From positions 21,024,804 through 21,088,803 of the forward strand of contig NC_088204.1 of assembly GCF_037126465.1 (NCBI RefSeq): 64,000 nucleotides of DNA, in the 5' to 3' direction. The position numbers were made by a program, and so were the translations under genes. The notes beneath the pieces are model-generated. The model saw only the letters and a program-made list of their open reading frames with translations, had not been told where the DNA came from and made no database searches. Numbering within the stretch: the stretch's first letter is position 1; each line of letters begins with the position of its first letter. Origin of the DNA: Ornithodoros turicata. Its lineage: Eukaryota; Arthropoda; Arachnida; Ixodida; Argasidae. Below are positions 33,009 through 44,110 of the stretch, piece by piece.

Positions 33009-36000
33009 GGGTAGTTTCATTTCAAATCGAACAACGTGTGAAAGTCGTATTTTTTAATTCGCCCAGAAAAAATATATGTTAGAGGACAGCTCAAACGACG
33101 CAAATCGCGCCATGTGCGACGCTCGTGCGTGTAGTAGTTTTCGCGTAGGAGAGGGGGAAAGTCTGACGCTGCTTGAGCACGCTTTCTTCTGGACCGACTT
33201 TGACGGGATCTAGCACCGCTAATTTTATGTCTAGGAACTGGAGGTTTTTTGTGATTATAGGCTGCACCATAGACACTGTCGACAGTCACCCACAGAACTA
33301 TGAGAGCCACAAATTTTCTGTTAAAAAATGCCAAACTTGGCGTAAACGTTCAAAAAGGCCAGACTTTGTTACCAATTTGCTTCATGACGGAACCTCTGAG
33401 AACATCGAGCTTAGTGCCATTCGATAGGACATTGAAAGAGCTTTCGTGCTGTATAAAGCTCATTTTTCTCAGCCCAGTTATTTCTGTGTTATTAGCTTGA
33501 GAATCACACATAGTAGGCGAAAATTGCCAATGTTGCATCTCAGTTTTCTCAAAAATGCCATCTTCGATTTCCTTGATTATTTTTCAAAAGGTGGCGTCAT
33601 GTCTCTACTTTAGACGCCAAGTGAGACAATATTTTATTTTTGCCTGAGAGATGCGCAGCGATTTTTTTTGTCAGGCAGGGTGCACGAGGCTGCGGCCTTG
33701 CGCGCCCCACCCACGAGCACGCGACTTTCAACCTTTTCTTTTGCTACAGGTGTCCCGCTGACGGAGAAATCAATGACAACACTGCGTGAGCTTGTTGTAG
33801 TGTCCCCAGAGCATCACTTTACGTTTACCCAATGGCCTCCCAGTTCCGTCAGGCTCATTCAAACCGTGGGAGAGTACATGAGTTGCCTGTGCGCCCTTGA
33901 CGAGAAGCCCCAGTTCGACGAACATACCGACAAAGCAGTGAGAAGAAACGAAGCACTTCGTAGACATCTTTATCCACTGGTAACATCTTAGCTTTTGTTT
34001 CAGGTTGCCACCAGTCCCCCAGCAAGTGTGAAAGTCACATCCTTTTCATTGGTAAAAGAACGAAGAACGGAAGTTTCGAACAACGTAAAATGTGCCCATT
34101 GCGAGTTCCCTGCAGGTGGTGGCTGCCACCATTGGACTAGCATCATCCGATAGCTTTACACATGTCCTTTCACATGATATAAAGTGAATGGGTTCAAGCG
34201 CATGGATGCCAGAAGGACTACTGAAGACCACACCGAGGGTTTAAGGTACCTACAGCTACGGGAAACGAGGGATTTTAGTTGTGCGTTGTTCTGTCGGAAA
34301 TTTTGATTCCCACGGTGACACTGACATATCTCGGTGAGGGTGAACGTGTTATACTTGAGAGCAGCAACTGTCATCACAGCGGTCTTACGGGTTTTGCACC
34401 ACTCGTCGTGGTTCCGAAATAACGCTACGGAGCATAAAACTAATTAAAGAGAGCATGCACACCTTCGGAACTATCACTTATTGCGCCCAAGTTAAGAGGC
34501 GACTGCAACCACACGACCACAAATTTGTATTCTCAGGTGTTGTAACTTTCTGTCCCCTGTGGCCGTAGTTCTGCCTTCTTAATATTAACTCGCATGACAG
34601 CCTCATAGCGTGCGTACGTGCATTGCCTCAAGCACATGTGCGGGAGAATAGTGAATATGCGCACGTGCGTATACGCACACGTCGTGCGTGCGACTCCCAT
34701 GAAAGTACGTATTAGCAAGTTCAAGTCGCCCACGAAAGTATTGTCCTGCGTCTTCAAAGGAAAAAAATAAACATACGTACCATAAGTGCAAAATAAGTAC
34801 ATAATGCAACATCTGGGCATTAAATTACAAAGCAAAGACTACGAAGCAAAACGCGTCCGTAAACATACGAAGAGCGCCTTTGTGTGGAAAAATCGCTCCG
34901 CGGAAAGGTAGCCCTACGTCTGAATCAAAAAGAGAAAAGGTACTTTACCAGCAGCGCAAAGTACCGGCACAATTCTGCCCCTGTGGAATAAATCGTGAAA
35001 AATATACCGGCTTTTTAGAAATAATTAAGATCGAAGATGCAAAATTTTCGCGTACCACTCGTGGTTTTGCGATACTAGGCGGACAAAGAATGCGCTTGAA
35101 CCCAGTCACTTTATATCATGTGAAAGGTCATGTCTAAAGCTATCGGATGATGCTAATCCAATGGTAGCAGCCACCACCTGCAGGGGTCTCGCAATGGGCA
35201 CATTTTACGTTTTTCGAAACTTTCGGTTTTCGTTCTTTTACCAATGAAAAGGATGTGCCTTTCACACTGCCTGAGGGACTGGCGGCAACCTGAAACAAAA
35301 GCTAATGTTACCAGTGGATAAAGATCTCTACGAAGCGCTTCGTTTCTTCTCACTGCTTGTCGGTATGTTCGTCGAACTGGGGCTTCTCGTCAAGGGCGCA
35401 CAGGCAACTCATGTACTCTCCCACGGTTTGAATGAGCCTGACGGAACTGGGAGGCCATTGGGTAAACGTAAAGTGATGCTCTGGGGACACTACAACAAGC
35501 TCACGCAGTGTGGTCATTGATTTCTCCGTTAGCCGGACACCTGTAGCAAAGAAGAGGTTGAAAGTCGCGTGCTCGTGGGTGGGGCGCGCAAGGCCGCAGC
35601 CTCGTTCACCCTGCCTGACAAAAAAAAATCACTGCGCGTCTCTCAGGCAAAAATAAAAGATTGTCTCACTTGACGTCTAAAGTAGAGACATGACGCCACC
35701 TTTCGAAAAATAATCAAGGAAATCGAAGATGGCATTTTTGAGAAAATTGAGATGCAACATTGGCAATTTTCGCCTACCATGGGTGATTCTCAAGTTAATA
35801 ACACAGAAACAACTGGGCTGAGAAAAATGAATTCTATACAGCACGAAAGCTCTTTCAACGTCCTATCGAATGGCCCTAAGCTCGATGTTCTCAGACGTTC
35901 CGTCATGAAGAAATTTGGTAACAAAGTTTGGTCTGTTTGAACGTTTACGCCAAGTTTGGCATTTTAACAGAAAATCTGTGGCGCTCAGAGTTCTGTGGGT

Positions 36001-36279
36001 GGCTGTCGACAGTGTCTATCGTGCAGCCTATAATCACAAAAATCCTCCAGTTCCTAGACATAAAGTCCGCGGTGCTAGATCCCGTCAAAGTCGGTCCAGA
36101 AGAAAGCGCGCCCAAGCAGCCTCCGACTTTCCCCCTCTCCTACGCGGAAACTACTCTACGCACGAGCGTCGCACGTGGCGCGATTTGCGTCGTTTGAACT
36201 GTCCTCTAACACATATTTTTTCTGGGCGAATTAAAAAATACGACTTTCACACGTTGTTCGATTTAAAATGAAACTACCC
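33009..36279. mobile_element. 3.27-kb element with about 1.2-kb inverted arms
   Basis: The left arm, 33009 to about 34206, and the right arm, about 35087-36279, are inverse copies with scattered differences. They begin GGGTAGTTTCATTT and end AAATGAAACTACCC. AGTA lies on both sides (33005-33008 and 36280-36283), consistent with a 4-bp target duplication, or 5 bp (CAGTA) with one base less at the right end. The spacer, 34207-35086, is unique. Each arm carries long open frames, with no recognisable transposase motif. Confidence 0.82.
33668..33988 (+). other. arm-borne open frame, unidentified
   Basis: An open frame of 107 codons lies in the left arm, with protein-like sequence such as VVVSPEHHFTFTQWPPSS and LIQTVGEYMSCLCALDEK. 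A related sequence is read on the opposite strand of the right arm (about 35330-35560). Just after it, a second frame begins at TTTCAGGTTGCC with SPPASVKVTSFSLVKERR. This may be cargo of the element or a fragment of its own gene. I recognise no family. Confidence 0.35.
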
Positions 36280-36283
36280 AGTA

Positions 36284-36890
36284 GAAGGGGAGGCGAAGAA
36301 AGAAACACAGAGGATGACACAACACATAGCCTGAATTTCGCCCAAAGCAATCAGATCAATGAAACGAAGCAGTCGAAAAGGTACCTGCAGCTGCCAGTGA
36401 TGTGTAACGGTAGTGTCTTCGGAACGCATATCCGTTGGAAGCGGGTTCAACTCCCGCTGCTCCATTTCATTGACCATATTCATTATTGCGCGCATTTCGG
36501 GTCAAACACCGAGGATTCAATGCATTTTGTTCCTTCTGCTCTCAGTTTTCAAAGGCGTAATGCCTTCAGTTGTGCACATGTTCACTGTTTACGTTCTCTC
36601 TGTTTTTTTTTTTTTTGTTCTTCCTTCCTCTTATTTCTATACCAGTTCTGCAGACATCATAGGATCCCGCCAGACTGTGTGATTCTTCAGCTTTAGTTTT
36701 GTGTTCTTCATTTTTCCTTTTATATCTTTCCTTCTTTTTGTTTGCTTTTGCGTTCTTCATTTCTTTGTCTTCCCCCTTTCACTTATTTTGTTGGAATAAC
36801 AAGCTGACATCCATCTGGCTTACCTTTCCTTTCTTTTTTTTTCTTAATAAACATATCCCTCCCCCCCCCCCCCCCCCCCGGGAAAATGAA
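36284..36890 (+). repeat. right half of the split dispersed repeat, with tRNA-like box
   Basis: Matches 43305-43720 and part of 43980-44110. Near 36400-36470 it contains TGTGTAACGGTAGTG and GCGGGTTCAACTCCCGC, resembling the internal A and B promoter boxes and T-arm of a tRNA. The anticodon and acceptor stems do not form properly, so it is a tRNA-derived repeat, not a tRNA gene. It ends in a poly-C run and GGGAAAATGAAAAC. Confidence 0.65.
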
Positions 36891-36954
36891 AACTCTCCGC
36901 CTCTGCTATACACACATAGTGTTCCGAGACTACAGGCACGTGCGTGTATGCTTA

Positions 36955-37440
36955 AACCTCTGCTGTACCGCAATTGACCAAGCGCTCGCCAAGCATCGCT
37001 ACGATGAATGCCACCGGCACGTATGAGTTTCGTGTGGGCGATAAGGTATGGCTCTGGCATCCTTTCGCACTCCGTGCATATGCGAAAAGCGCATCTCCCG
37101 TTCCCTTGGCCCTTACTGCGTCCTTTCGATGTACCTCGGAGGTCAACTGTGTCGTCAACAGGTCAACTGTGTCGTGGAACCCGTTGACCCTCCTCCTGAC
37201 CGTCGACACCGTGGCACTGAAACCGTCCACGTCACCCGCCCTTAAGCCTTTCATCCATTACTATCCGCACCCGATTATCCGTTGCCACGTTGGCTCCTTT
37301 TCACAGCCGGGGAAGTTGTGAGACAGACTATTGCTATCGTGATCATCGTATCCCGCTCGCTCGCTCCCGCTTCTTCGAGTACCAGGACCCATCCCAATAA
37401 ACAGTTTCCCCGTTACCTGTTTCCTTGCCACAATACGAAC
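36955..37440 (+). pseudogene. gypsy integrase C-terminal and LTR scrap
   Basis: Across two frames the text reads VGDKVWLWHPF, then EKRISRSLGPYCVLS and VVEPVDPPPDRRHRGTE. This is the chromodomain-proximal end of a Ty3/gypsy integrase (Arg-Val-Gly-Asp-Lys-Val-Trp motif). It is followed by LTR-like sequence with AATAAACAGTTTCCCCGTTA near 37397. There is a small duplication GGTCAACTGTGTCGT at about 37140-37175. Nothing else of the element remains. Confidence 0.6.
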
Positions 37441-37744
37441 TTTATGAACGCCCCTCGGATGCCGCTTACTGTAAATTGCTATAACTAGCCCGATAAATAA
37501 AGCACCCGATCAGTGGCGCATCGAAGGGGACACGGTTGGGCGATCGCCCCCTCCCCTAAAAAAACATAAAATACGTCAGTTTATGGATTAGATTTCACTC
37601 TCTCCCTTCCCCACTACACGCTCCGACAATAGAACCGCCCCTACCCCCCCCCCCCCCCCAATACTCCAGTGGAGTCTGGATCCGACCCTGCACCCGATTC
37701 CCCCACCCCACCCGAATGCGGGAGAGGGAATCAGACCAACACCA

Positions 37745-38060
37745 CAGCCTGCCTAGTCGTCGGTGTCCCGTAACAACTAAGAGTCAGCCAATCAGGATCG
37801 TGTTTTCAATGGATGCAGCCAATCACGGACGTGCTTTGCGCAGGCGTAGCCATGGAGACGAACCGCCGTCGTCTGCGAGTAGTGATGGAACGTCCCTGTG
37901 TACTAAATGGGAAAAACTTCAAAATGAAGTTCCCATATCTTTTTTTCAAAAGCTTGTTGCGCTTTTTGTCTACAGATTTGAGTCTGCAGGTTCAAAGTTA
38001 GGTACTTGAATTCGCAGAACTGCGAATCGCAGCAGTAGCAGACGAATTCAGACTTTATAT
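37745..38060 (+). repeat. CCAAT-box-bearing repeat, copy A
   Basis: Contains AGAGTCAGCCAATCAGGATC and then AGCCAATCACGGACGTGC, two CCAAT boxes about 40 bases apart, followed by AGCCATGGAGACGAACCGCC. Copies B and C lie at 48125-48475 and 62640-62990. Not coding. Confidence 0.7.
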
Positions 38061-40903
38061 GTCCACGTAGCGAAGGAGGAAGAGAAGGCAATAAGCAGGT
38101 CTTCTTTACCTGGGTGGCGGTCAAACCCTAGTAATAATCCGTCAACCAACTAATGGGGCTGTGTTTGCTAGAGCCGCCTCACGTGACGGTGGGCGATTAC
38201 GAAAAATGACACATAAATGGGATGATGATGTGGTGGGTTATTCACCGCCGTTATGACGGTACACTGCCCCATTGCTCTTGCGGAAGGGGTGACAATGGGT
38301 CCTATTAGAATTCGTCCATTAGTCCTGTGCTGGGGAGGAACTCAGCAAAAAATCGTAGGCCTTGCATCTGATGTCAGGGGTCCCACCATAGCCCTAGAAT
38401 TATGGCTAAGTCGAACTGGCGTTGATCGACGCGTTGCACAGCAGTTTCCATGAGCGCTCGCTCGCGGTCGTACTGTCCGCAGACAAAGATGAACACACAC
38501 CCTGGTACGTGTTTATCCTAACGTTTTACAAGATTTCATTAAAAGTTCAGTCAAGTACGTATAGCTGTCTGAAAATTATGAGGTCAATGTTCCTTATCTT
38601 CGGCGAACTTTTGCAACGACTTGCGAGCACTTTGATCAATTTTCAGTCGCGATAAGTAGAATTTTCTGAATTGAACACCGAAATGTTCCAAGTCAACGTA
38701 ACGTTGTTTTGGGGTAGAGTATATAGCCCCTAGCGATGGAACTCCCCACTCATCGTCATTCAAATACAGTTGTTGTTTGGCCAGAAACAGAAAGCCCCAT
38801 GTCGGATTCACCCCACCCCCCCTCCCCTCCGTTTTTCATTAGAAAATACATTCCTTAGTGCAATGGTAAAAAAAAGCGTTACGTTGACTTGCCAAATTTC
38901 GGAGTTTAATTCAGAAAACCGAGTCTATCACGAATTAAAGTTGTTCAAAGTGCTCGTAAGTCTTGACAAAAGTTCGACAGAGATGAACACCGTTGAGCAT
39001 CTAATTTTCAGACAAACAGACCTTTTTTATAGAAATTTGCGGCGGATGATCACGAGAGTGAAATAGAAGCGTAGAAATTAGAAGCGAAGAGCTTGCAGGA
39101 AAACACAAGCGGGTTTATTAATACAACTGGGGAGGAATTGTCTACGTTTCGTCAAGCAGTGCTGCCTTCAACTGGACTTTTTTTTTATTACTTTTTTCGT
39201 CGCCTTTGAGTGTTTTAGTTGATCTTAGGCAATGTATGTTTTCCTCCGATTCTACGTACATACTACGACTAACCCTAACCAATTACTAAGTCTTCTAGGT
39301 GCAGTCACGCTCTGTCTATGCATGCTGCTGGTCAGTCATGGCTCTGACGTTTTGTCGTCAGAGCCATGACTGACCGCTGGATTCTGGGACGTTATTTGGA
39401 TTCTGGGAGCAATTTGACCATTTTTAATCTGGAACGTAAAGCATTGGCGCATCTTTTTCAGTTTCGCCTCAGACATTATAAGGTTCACTGAAATCACGTG
39501 TCGGGACGTGTAGAAAGTCGAGCAAGTTGGCCGGAGTCCACGTTGAAAACGAGCACGCAAAGCTTCGTCCATGTATGCTGTCCGGGCTGTCCGTCTTCGT
39601 TTTGATTTTTTTTCCCTTTTTTTTTTTTTTTCGCCCGGCAGCGCCACTCAGTTTGTAGATATTTTTCATCTTTATTTTACGCATCTTTATGCTATATCAG
39701 CTTACTTATCCGATTTTTCCTAGCCGCCCCGGATGTTTTGTTACGCATTGCAGCCGACGATGACGATACCGACGAGCGCTTGAATTGAGCGGAATTAGGA
39801 AGTAGCATTCCGCGCGCCGCATCCTCATTGCCATGTGTTGTTGCATCTGTGTGGCAGCCGCTAGAGACACTGAATAAGTTACAACTAAGTAAGTTAAGTT
39901 AAACTTATTATTTAGTGACTCTATCTGCCGCAACGTCCGACCCCAACCGGATCTAATAAGAAAGCGTGTGTTCTCCCAGTTGACACACGGCTAAAACTCC
40001 TTTGAAGTTGAGATTTCTTTTCGCCTCTTCAAACACTAAAGGAATCCTTATTGAAATGAGTTTGAGACGCAGACAAACGGCCACTGCCGATCCCCCTTGA
40101 TGATATCTTCGTACGGATCGGGCGATGTTAACGATGTTCATGAATTATGTTCACGTGATAAATAAGGTGCAAGTTTAATTTGGGATAACTAAGTAGCTCA
40201 CGTCAAGTTTGTAGAAACATACCGTTAATAGAAGACGGCGCAAGTTGCACCTCACTCTCAAGATACGTCACAATGACGTTTCCTCGATGCGACCAATAGG
40301 TGAGTAGACAGGCAAAAGAGCTGTTTGCAGTCAACACGCGCACGCTGCCCTGAATATGACGTGTTTGTCGGTTCCTCATTTCTATTAACTTCGGACAAAC
40401 GGTCGTTTTTATGCAGCTGCAGTACGCTGAAGGATAAAAGCCACCCTGCTTCCCTTGTTTTGTTTCTTCTGGATAACCCAATGAACTTTGTTTCGTTTTT
40501 CTTTCGTCGATGCACTCACGTGATTGTTCCGGGCCGGAAAACAGAGCGGTTGTTGCTGCCACTACATCTCGCGACCCTTAATAATCTAATTTATTCGTTT
40601 GTTATTTGTTTATAGGATGAGACAACCGAGCAAACAACAACTTTATTTTGAGGTAATTAATGGGCAGTTTCACCGCCAATAAAAGCGATGCTAGCGACAA
40701 CCGGTGACAACTTAGCCAAGTGAACCGTACCCGTCAGTTCTTCCAATGGAAGCAAGCAAAGTGAATTTGATGATCTCCCGTGCTCGTACAATCTTGATGA
40801 GCCAATTTTCCACGTGCGGTGCAGTGGTCCCTTGCGGTCAATGCACTGAATGTCTGTTGTGACCGTTGTGACTCTGACGTGGGTTGTGACGCACGTTCTG
40901 GTT
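38061..40903. other. no gene recognised
   Basis: Several open frames of up to 119 codons lack motifs and splice support. A short near-perfect inverted sequence TGGCTCTGACGTTTTGTCGTCAGAGCCA lies near 39338-39370. From 40470 the sequence leads into the 65-bp tandem array. Confidence 0.45.
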
Positions 40904-42018
40904 CGTTTCGGTTCCTCTCTCCACTTCTCTTTTCATAGCAAGTGGATAGTGCCATCACGTGATGCACTCGTTTCGGTGGCTCTCTCCACTTCTCTTTTCA
41001 CAGCAAGTGGATAGTGCCATCACGTGATGCGCTCGTTTCGGTTGCTGTCTCCACTTCTCTTTTCACAGCAAGTGGATAGTGCCATCACGTGATGCGCTCG
41101 TTTCGGTTGCTGTCTCCACTTCTCTTTTCACAGCAAGTGGAGAGTGGCATCACGTGATGCGCTCGTTTCGGTTGCTGTCTCCACTTCTCTTTTCACAGCA
41201 AGTGGAGAGTGGCATCACGTGATGCGCTCGTTTCGGTTCCTCTCTCCACTTCTCTTTTCACAGCAAGTGGATAGTGCCATCACGTGATGCGTTCGTTTCG
41301 GTTGCTGTCTCCACTTCTCTTTTCACAGCAAGTGGAGAGTCACATCACGTGATGCGCTCGTTTCGGTTCCTCTCTCCACTTCTCTTTTCACAGCAAGTGG
41401 AGAGTGGCATCACGTGATGCACTCGTTTCGGTTGCTGTCTCCGCTTCTCTTTTCACAGCAAGTGGAGAGTGGCATCACGTGATGCGCTCGTTTCGGTTGC
41501 TGTCTCCACTTCTCTTTTCACAACAAGTGGAGAGTGGCATCACGTGATGCGCTCGTTTCGGTTCCTCTCTCCACTTCTCTTTTCACAACAAGTGGAGAGT
41601 GGCATCACGTGATGCGCTCGTTTCGGTTCCTCTCTCCACTTCTCTTTTCACAGCAAGTGGATAGTGCCATCACGTGATGCGTTCGTTTCGGTTGCCCTCT
41701 CCACTTCTCTTTTCACAGCAAGTGGAGAGTGGCATCACGTGATGCACTCGTTTCGGTTGCTGTCTCCACTTCTCTTTTCACAGCAAGTGGAGAGTGGCAT
41801 CACGTGATGCGCTCGTTTCGGTTCCTCTCTCCACTTCTCTTTTCACAGCAAGTGGATAGTGCCATCACGTGATGCGTTCGTTTCGGTTGCTCTCTCCACT
41901 TCTCTTTTCACAGGAAGTGGATAGTGCCATCACGTGATGCGCTCGTTTCGGTTGCTCTCTCCATTTCTCTTTTCACAGAAAGTAGATAATGGCATCAGGG
42001 TGGCACCACGTGATGCGA
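40904..42018. repeat. 65-bp minisatellite, 17 units with CACGTG palindromes
   Basis: Units start CGTTTCGGTT every 65 bases without any length change from 40904 to 41944. Each carries CTCCACTTCTCTTTTCACAG and AAGTGGA, whose CCACTT and AAGTGG can pair into a small hairpin. Most end with ATCACGTGATGCGCT. The 10-base palindrome ATCACGTGAT includes an E-box CACGTG. The last unit is degraded and has an insertion. Units differ at few positions (GAGAGTGG or GATAGTGC; GCTGTCTC or CCTCTCTC), and variants are interspersed. Confidence 0.95.
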
Positions 42019-42520
42019 TCGCGTCGGTCCCTCTCCAATAAACCAATGTAGATAAACTTCGAGCCACGTGACGCTAGAACGCACTCTCCATCTGCAGATT
42101 TGGTAAAAAAAAAACTGCATTTTTATTACACTGTTCTGCTTTCTTTCTGTCTAGAATATTTTCTTACATGTCCCGTTTCGGTATCACCTTTCGCGCTTCG
42201 AGGGCTTATCAAACTTCTCTCCCTCCCCATCTTTTTCTTCTTCTTCCTTCTCCTTCTTCGTCTTTTTTTTTTTTTACTATTTGCATTTACGTGATGCAAG
42301 CTTGCAATATTCCTTTCGTTGTAGAAATCGTACAAGATTGGGAGAACAAGCACTCGGGCACGAACGGCCACCGCCGTGATTCACAACGACGACGCCGATC
42401 CATCAATAGCCACTCGATGACCAGCCCTGAAGATCATCTCAAAGGCAAGTACGACTCGCATTTTGCACTCAATATGCAGCGGGGCGGGTAACCTCCCATT
42501 TTTGCGCGTGGTCCCAATAG
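42019..42520. other. no gene recognised
   Basis: CT-rich and T-rich sequence follows the minisatellite. A 107-codon frame (42168-42491) reads mainly pyrimidine-tract residues at first, then a more ordinary segment around 42330-42460. It has no motif and I do not call it. Confidence 0.4.
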
Positions 42521-42745
42521 ACCTCTACCCGAGAAGCGTCTTCATGACGTTGGTAGACAGACTGAAACCGAAACAAATCGGAAGGGGAGGGCTGGGTTCC
42601 ACGAACGGGCACTTGTTCGCGGCTCTCGCGCGCGTCCTCGTTTCCCCCCCCCCCCCCCCTAGCTTCCAGCGTACTTCAACCGTTCAACTCTACCAGATTG
42701 GTGGCGCTGTCCAACACTATGACGTCATTCGTTTACAAACAGGGA
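42521..42745 (+). repeat. dispersed repeat, copy 3
   Basis: Begins CTACCCGAGAAGCGTCTTCA and ends CTATGACGTCATTCGTTTAC. It matches the copies at 3339 and 10193, but the middle is replaced by a short poly-C run at about 42644-42659. Confidence 0.7.
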
Positions 42746-43021
42746 GAAATCTATAGTGTCGTCTGCTTTGGGTACCGCTAAGTGGAAACAACCACCAGGT
42801 TGTCACGAGCAGGTTTCGATTGCTATGACCTATCGACACAGCTGTATCTTAGAAGTGACGTTGCTTCTTGTCACTTTATCATATAGCGAAACCGTTTTCG
42901 TATTAACTAACGTTCACGCAAAAAGAATAGACTGATGGCGACCGCAAAGCATATACAATTTTTCAGGAGGTGAACAAGCAGCTGTTAAGTTTGTCTCTGC
43001 AAGTTCCGCACACAGTCAACA

Positions 43022-43720
43022 ACATAGGCGCCGACTGCGGGGGGGCGCGGGGGCCCTTGCCCCCCCGGAACATGGACTAGGGGGGCGCCGCCTCCCCCGG
43101 GAAGTCCCGCTAAGAGACTGACACCAACCTTCGGGGCTCGTCGCGCCCGGGTCAAAAGAGCGAAGAGGCACCAACCCAAAAATGCAACTTGCAATTCGTA
43201 AAATATGTATCCGCCCACCATACTCATTATCCGCAGTTGTCTCGCGACGTAAACCCCCAATTATTAATTATTATTATTATTAATACTCATTATCACAGTA
43301 CAGGGTGAGGCGAAGAAACACAGAGGATGACACAACACATAGCCTGAATTTCGCCCAAAGCAATCAGATCAATGAAACGAAGCAGTCGAAAAGGTACCAG
43401 CAGCTGCCAGTGAGGTGTAACGGTAGGATCTTCGGAACACATATTAGTTGGGAGCGGGTTCAACTCCCGCTGCTCCATTTCATTGACCATATTCATTATA
43501 TTGCGCGCATTTCGGGTCAAATACCGAGGATTCAATGCATTTTGTTCTTTTTGCACTCAGTTTTCAAAGGCGTAATGCCTTCAGTTCTGCACATTTTCAC
43601 TGTTTACGTTCTCTGTTTTCTCTTTTGCTCTGTTTTTTCTGTTCTCCCTTGCTCTTATTTCTATACCAGTTCTGCATACATCATAGGATCCCACCAGAGT
43701 GTGTGATTTTTCAGCTTTAG
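43022..43720 (+). repeat. uninterrupted copy of the split dispersed repeat
   Basis: Its left part matches 32775-33004 and its right part, from 43305, matches 36284-36700, including the tRNA-like boxes around 43410-43480. It shows what the site of the 3.27-kb element looked like before insertion. A short ATT microsatellite lies in it at 43260-43285. Confidence 0.75.
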
Positions 43721-44110
43721 TTTTCATTATCCCGGAGGGGGCAAGGGCGCACCGCGAAGTAAGTACTCTGGCGGGGGGGGGGGGGGGGGGATATGTTTAT
43801 TAAGAAAAAAGAAAGAAGGGAAAGGTAAGCCAGATGGATATCGGCTTGTTATTAAAAAAAAGTCAAAGGCAAAGAAAATAAGAAAACAAAAAGAAGGAAA
43901 GAAAGGAAAATGAAGGAATTTTTCTTTTCCTTTTCTTCTTTTTGTTTTCTTATTTTCTTTGCCTTTCACCTTCTTTTTAATAACAAGCCGACATCCATCT
44001 GGCTTACCTTTCCTTTCCTTTTTTTTTTTCTTAATAAACATATCCCCCCCCCCCCCCCGCCAGAGTACTTACTTCGCGGTGCGCCCTTGCCCCCTCCGGG
44101 AAAATGAAAA
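43721..44110. repeat. 390-bp palindrome with homopolymer arms
   Basis: Left TTTTCATTATCCCGGAGGGG mirrors right CCCCTCCGGGAAAATGAAAA. The arms continue inward through CGCACCGCGAAGTAAGTACT, a poly-G or poly-C run, ATATGTTTATTAAGAAAAAA and CCAGATGGATATCGGCTTGT to a centre near 43917. A single right-hand arm of the same sequence is found at 36785-36895. This looks like head-to-head duplication of the repeat's 3' end. Confidence 0.85.

Noticed and set aside
33020..36270. Arg-rich frames in both arms (ARSRQSRSRRKRAQAAS)
   Set aside because: Open in both arms but without homology I can recognise; shared because the arms are copies. Not called as a gene.
36395..36480. tRNA gene
   Set aside because: B-box and T-arm are good (GCGGGTTCAACTCCCGC) but no 5' strand pairs with TGCTCCA and the anticodon stem has mismatches; the same sequence recurs near 43415 in a dispersed repeat.
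40904..42018. CRISPR-like array
   Set aside because: Units are continuous 65-bp tandem repeats without unique spacers, in a eukaryotic genome; it is a minisatellite.
43727..44107. Pro-rich and Lys-rich open frames
   Set aside because: They come from poly-C, poly-T and poly-A tracts of a palindrome.
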